A stretch of 64,000 nt of DNA from Streptomyces bottropensis ATCC 25435. GTDB taxonomy: Bacteria; Actinomycetota; Actinomycetes; Streptomycetales; Streptomycetaceae. Below, piece by piece: positions 61,081 through 64,000 of this stretch (its first letter is position 1; the number at the start of each line of letters is the position of its first letter). The DNA lies in contig NZ_KB911581.1 of assembly GCF_000383595.1 (NCBI RefSeq), forward strand, positions 8,887,519 through 8,951,518, read 5' to 3'. The notes under the pieces are model-generated. The model saw only the letters and a program-made list of their open reading frames with translations, was not told where the DNA came from and made no database searches. A program made the position numbers and the translations under genes.

Positions 61081-61112
61081 GAAGAGGCCAACCCGCTCGG
61101 GTTGGCCTCTTC
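61081..61112. terminator. bidirectional terminator of trxBA and the GNAT gene
   Basis: Perfect 14-base stem (61081-61094 with 61099-61112) and GCTC loop, between convergent stops. Confidence 0.9.
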
Positions 61113-61115
61113 GCT

Positions 61116-61733
61116 TTAGAGCGGTCGCAGCGCGGGCTCCTTCTGCACGGCCCCCAGAAGACGGTCCAGTGCCAGCTCGACGTCTTCCTTCCAGGAGAGC
61201 GTCGTCCGCAGCTCCAACCGCAGCCTCGGGTACGTGGGATGGGGGCGCACGGTCTTGAAGCCCACAGCCGTCAGATGGTCGGCGGGGAGGACACACGCCG
61301 GCTCCTTCCAACGGGCGTCCCCAAAAGCCTCTATGGCTTTGAAGCCCCGCCGCAGAAGGTCCTTGGCCACCGTCTGAACCATCACACGGCCCAGCCCTTG
61401 GCGCTGATAGCCCTGGGTGATGAAGGCGGTCATCAACTGAACCGCGTCGGGGGACACCGGACTTGTAGGGAACGCCAGGGCTCGGGGCACATAAGCAGGA
61501 GGCGCGTACAGCACGTACCCCACCGGGATCTCGTCCACGTAGACGACCCGGCCGCAGGACCCCCAGTCCAGCAGGACGGCGGAGATCCACGCCTCTTTCT
61601 CCAGAGCGGGCGTACCCGCTCTTACCGCGGCCTCGCCACTGACTGGGTCGAGCTCCCAGAAGACACACGAACGACAGCGCTTGGGAATGTCCTGAAGGTT
61701 GTCCAACGTGAGCGGTACGAGCCGACGCCCCAT
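61116..61733 (-). CDS. GNAT family N-acetyltransferase
   Basis: 205 residues. CRSCVFWELDP near residue 20, the CoA loop YQRQGLGRVMVQTVAKD near 105, then GFKTVRPHPTYPRLRLEL. Substrate unknown. In mycobacteria this slot between trx and parB holds cwlM; here it is this GNAT. GAGGAA lies eleven bases before the ATG at 61733. It overlaps the small upstream frame. Confidence 0.85.
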   Translation of the reverse strand: MGRRLVPLTLDNLQDIPKRCRSCVFWELDPVSGEAAVRAGTPALEKEAWISAVLLDWGSCGRVVYVDEIPVGYVLYAPPAYVPRALAFPTSPVSPDAVQLMTAFITQGYQRQGLGRVMVQTVAKDLLRRGFKAIEAFGDARWKEPACVLPADHLTAVGFKTVRPHPTYPRLRLELRTTLSWKEDVELALDRLLGAVQKEPALRPL

Positions 61734-61879
61734 GAAGGCTGTTCCTCGCTTCCTTCGCCCGCAGCCTCGCGGGCGGCTGTCAGAGCGCTCCGCTCCCTGA
61801 GGAGACTGCCGATGAATCCGCCGACGGCCCCCAGTCCCAGGCCTGCCGTCACCAGTCCGGAACGGCTCACGGTTCGCAT
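61622..61879 (-). CDS. small putative membrane protein overlapping the GNAT gene
   Basis: 85 codons. ATG at 61879 has GAGGCGGGG just upstream. Residues 10-27 are hydrophobic (GLVTAGLGLGAVGGFIGSLL). The first 48 codons lie in otherwise free DNA and carry coding-like GC3; the rest overlaps the GNAT start by 112 bases in another frame and is low in pattern. The gene may be real with an odd end, or a remnant. No family recognised. Confidence 0.45.
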   Translation of the reverse strand: MRTVSRSGLVTAGLGLGAVGGFIGSLLRERSALTAAREAAGEGSEEQPSWGVGSYRSRWTTFRTFPSAVVRVSSGSSTQSVARPR

Positions 61880-61926
61880 GGCCCCGCCTCTCCCAAGAAG
61901 ACCCGCCAGGTCGATGCGCTCTACCG

Positions 61927-61952
61927 AATCGCATCGTATCCACGATGCGATT
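61927..61952. repeat. 26-base inverted repeat upstream of the small membrane protein
   Basis: AATCGCATCGT and its exact complement ACGATGCGATT, spacer ATCC. 48 bases before the start at 61879 on the minus strand, downstream of the parB terminator. Operator or RNA hairpin not decided. Confidence 0.55.
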
Positions 61953-61976
61953 GCCTTGATACCGCCTCAAAGCAAA

Positions 61977-62016
61977 GAGCGGGCTGTGTCCGGTATACAT
62001 CGGACACAGCCCGCTC
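61977..62016 (-). terminator. terminator of parA-parB
   Basis: Perfect 16-base stem (61977-61992 with 62001-62016), eight-base loop, and a T-rich tail on the minus strand, 42 bases after the parB stop. Confidence 0.88.
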
Positions 62017-62058
62017 AGGCGGTCGACGGGCCGGAAGTCAGCCCATTCCTCAGAAGGC

Positions 62059-63156
62059 TCAGGCCTCCGTCTCCTCCGAGTCGTCGTCCAGCAGGCTCTT
62101 CTGGAGTGCGAGCTTCTCGCCCGGGGCCAGCGTGCTCAGAATGCGCTCGAGGTCTTCCGTGGACGCGAACTCGACAGTGATCTTGCCCTTCTTCTGGCCC
62201 AGATCGATCTTCACCCGGGTCTCGAACCGATCGGAAAGCCGGGTGGCGAGCTCGCCCAGCGCCGGAGAGGGCACGGAGCCGGCACGAGGGCCCTTGGACC
62301 GCGTCGAGGCCTTCGGATGCAACCCCATCAGGGTGACGATCTCTTCCACCGCTCGGACCGAGAGTCCCTCGGCCACGATCCGGTGAGCCAGCTTGTCCTG
62401 CTCCTCCGAGTCCTCGACGGACAGCAGCGCCCGAGCGTGCCCCGCGGAGAGAACACCGGCGGCCACCCGACGCTGGACCGCCGGCGAGAGCTTCAGCAGA
62501 CGCAGTGTGTTGGAGACCTGAGGGCGGGACCGACCGATACGGTCCGCCAGCTGGTCGTGCGTGCAGTTGAAATCCTTGAGCAACTGGTCGTAGGCGAATG
62601 CCTCTTCCAGCGGGTTCAGCTGGGCACGGTGAAGGTTCTCCAGAAGCGCGTCCAGAAGCAGCTTCTCGTCGTCCGTCGCCCGCACGATCGCCGGGATCGC
62701 TTCCAGATCGGCCTCATGGCAGGCTCGCCAGCGCCGCTCACCCATGATCAGCTCGTAGCGGGCCGGGCCCACCTGCCGAACGACAATGGGCTGGAGAAGA
62801 CCGACCTCCTTGATGGAGGTGACGAGTTCCTGGAGAAGATCCTCGTCGAAGACCTCGCGCGGCTGACGCGGGTTCGGAGTGATGGAGTCGAGAGGCAGCT
62901 CGGCGAAGTAGGCGCCGACGGGTGCGGCAGGCAGTTCCGCCGTGCCGATCGGCGACAGTTCCTCTGTTTCACGTGAAACAGGCGGGAGTGTTGCCACCTT
63001 CGAGGCTCCCACCCCACGCTCCGGGCTGAAGACGGATGGCACCGCCGATGGCGTGGATGGGGACGCTCCCGCTGCTGGAGCTTCCTTCTCTCCTGTCGCA
63101 GCCGCTGGGATCAGTGCGGCGAGGCCACGGCCCAACCCCCTCCGTCGATCACTCAC
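62059..63156 (-). CDS. parB: chromosome partitioning protein ParB, containing a parS site
   Basis: 365 residues from a GTG at 63156 overlapping the parA stop (GTGA). The CTPase region has PRQPREVFDEDLLQELV near 105 and GERRWRA near 140. The HTH is THDQLADRIGRSRPQVSNTLRLL near 190. The C-terminal dimer domain ends at the Asp/Glu-rich tail. ParB loads at parS and spreads, and ParA pulls the complex. A disordered N-terminal linker contains VSRET from parS site 16. Confidence 0.97.
   Translation of the reverse strand: MSDRRRGLGRGLAALIPAAATGEKEAPAAGASPSTPSAVPSVFSPERGVGASKVATLPPVSRETEELSPIGTAELPAAPVGAYFAELPLDSITPNPRQPREVFDEDLLQELVTSIKEVGLLQPIVVRQVGPARYELIMGERRWRACHEADLEAIPAIVRATDDEKLLLDALLENLHRAQLNPLEEAFAYDQLLKDFNCTHDQLADRIGRSRPQVSNTLRLLKLSPAVQRRVAAGVLSAGHARALLSVEDSEEQDKLAHRIVAEGLSVRAVEEIVTLMGLHPKASTRSKGPRAGSVPSPALGELATRLSDRFETRVKIDLGQKKGKITVEFASTEDLERILSTLAPGEKLALQKSLLDDDSEETEA
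62966..62979. other. parS: parS site 16, exact, inside parB
   Basis: Exact 14-mer, read as Val-Ser-Arg-Glu-Thr in ParB near residue 60. Flanks CCTCT and AGGCG. Confidence 0.95.
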
Positions 63157-64000
63157 TGGACGCCCTCCACCACATTCGGATTGTTCTGAGCACCGATATG
63201 AGCGTGCGTCGGGTCGTACCCCACGCCCACGCCCCTCAGTGCGATTTCTCGTGCCGCCTCAAGATAGGAGAGGGCACCACTCGATCCTGGATCGTAGGTC
63301 AGCACCGTCTGCCCATAGCTCGGCGCCTCGGAGATACGGACCGAGCGGGGAATGCTCGTCCGCAGCACCTCCTCACCGAAGTGAGTGCGCACCTCGTCGG
63401 CGACCTGGGAGGCCAGACGCGTCCGGCCGTCGTACATGGTGAGCAGGATGGTCGACACATGAAGGATGGGGTTGAGGTGCCCCCGTACCAGGTCGACATT
63501 GCGGAGCAGCTGACCAAGGCCCTCCAGCGCGTAGTACTCGCACTGGATCGGGATGAGCACCTCCTGGCCGGCGACCATCGCGTTCACCGTCAGGAGGCCG
63601 AGCGAGGGAGGGCAGTCGATGAGGATGTAGTCCAGCGGCTGCTCGTACGCCTGAATCGCTCGTTGCAGTCGACTTTCCCGTGCTACGAGGGAGACCAGCT
63701 CGATCTCAGCACCGGCGAGATCGATCGTGGCGGGAGCGCAGAAGAGGCCCTCTACGTCGGGAACGGGCTGGACGACTTCTGCCAGAGGCTTGCTGTCGAT
63801 CAGCACGTCGTAGATGGAGGGCACCTCGGCGTGATGGTCGATCCCCAGCGCGGTCGACGCGTTGCCCTGGGGGTCGAGGTCGATCACCAGAACGCGGGCC
63901 CCGTGCAGAGCCAGTGAAGCGGCAAGGTTGACGGTCGTCGTGGTCTTGCCGACGCCACCCTTCTGGTTGGCGACGACCATGACTCTGGTCTGCTCGGGCC
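63153..64000 (-). CDS. parA: chromosome partitioning ATPase ParA, N-terminus outside the window
   Basis: 282 codons visible, reaching the window end in frame. Deviant Walker A KGGVGKTT after VMVVANQ, Walker A' signature VIDLDPQGN, Walker B DYILIDCPPSLG. The ATPase binds DNA without specificity and is released by ParB to move origins. It precedes parB with a GTGA overlap. The true start lies beyond 64000, in the direction in which oriC is expected. Confidence 0.96.
   Translation of the reverse strand, partial: PEQTRVMVVANQKGGVGKTTTTVNLAASLALHGARVLVIDLDPQGNASTALGIDHHAEVPSIYDVLIDSKPLAEVVQPVPDVEGLFCAPATIDLAGAEIELVSLVARESRLQRAIQAYEQPLDYILIDCPPSLGLLTVNAMVAGQEVLIPIQCEYYALEGLGQLLRNVDLVRGHLNPILHVSTILLTMYDGRTRLASQVADEVRTHFGEEVLRTSIPRSVRISEAPSYGQTVLTYDPGSSGALSYLEAAREIALRGVGVGYDPTHAHIGAQNNPNVVEGVQ

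Overview
The window looks like the core chromosome of a Streptomyces species, close to the replication origin. The evidence is very high GC with strong third-position GC bias, GTG starts, leaderless promoters, sporulation genes of the ssgA/ssgR type, and a gene order that matches both the region next to parAB in Streptomyces and, in blocks, the ino1-padR-ponA-rpsF-ssb-rpsR-rplI-dnaB and pcnA-mviN-sigM-trxB-trxA-parB-parA blocks of mycobacteria. The species cannot be named from the sequence alone. No transposon, prophage, CRISPR array, rRNA or convincing tRNA was found, so this is core rather than accessory DNA.

Layout. 1-3062: end of an LLM-type oxidoreductase, a HAD phosphatase and a secreted M23 peptidase. 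3334-9664: cytochrome bd block (fused cydDC exporter, cydB, cydA) with a Rex operator upstream. 9771-18303: hisC-like aminotransferase, LacI regulator, PPP-type phosphatase, membrane protein, TerD-VWA protein and thiC with a TPP riboswitch. 18389-24689: YibE/F protein, ssgA and its regulator ssgR, small membrane proteins, cupin, tyrosine phosphatase and a PLP enzyme. 24874-33217: LysR, NUDIX, flavohaemoglobin, two GNATs, an MFS/MarR divergent pair and a serine hydrolase. 33268-38489: replication and translation genes dnaB, rplI, rpsR, ssb, rpsF plus a MATE exporter. 38754-48170: cell-envelope genes (FemX-like ligase, alanine-racemase-like protein, GT87, bifunctional PBP) and padR-ino1. 48248-61063: MFS, CCA-adding enzyme, DUF6049, MurJ, pseudokinase, sigM with its anti-sigma factor, trxB and trxA. 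61116-64000: GNAT, a small membrane protein, parB and the 3' part of parA, which runs off the window.

The unifying structure is the centromere. Sixteen copies of the ParB-binding parS 14-mer GTTTCACGTGAAAC (14 exact, 2 with the same single change) lie between 6909 and 62979, and parB and parA are themselves in the window. Many parS copies are nested in other elements: a TPP riboswitch, the start codon region of cydDC, transcription-terminator palindromes, and the coding sequences of an MFS protein, an anti-sigma factor and parB. These nested sites, a DnaA-box cluster beside dnaB, and two regulators carrying TTA (bldA-type) codons are the observations most worth following up.
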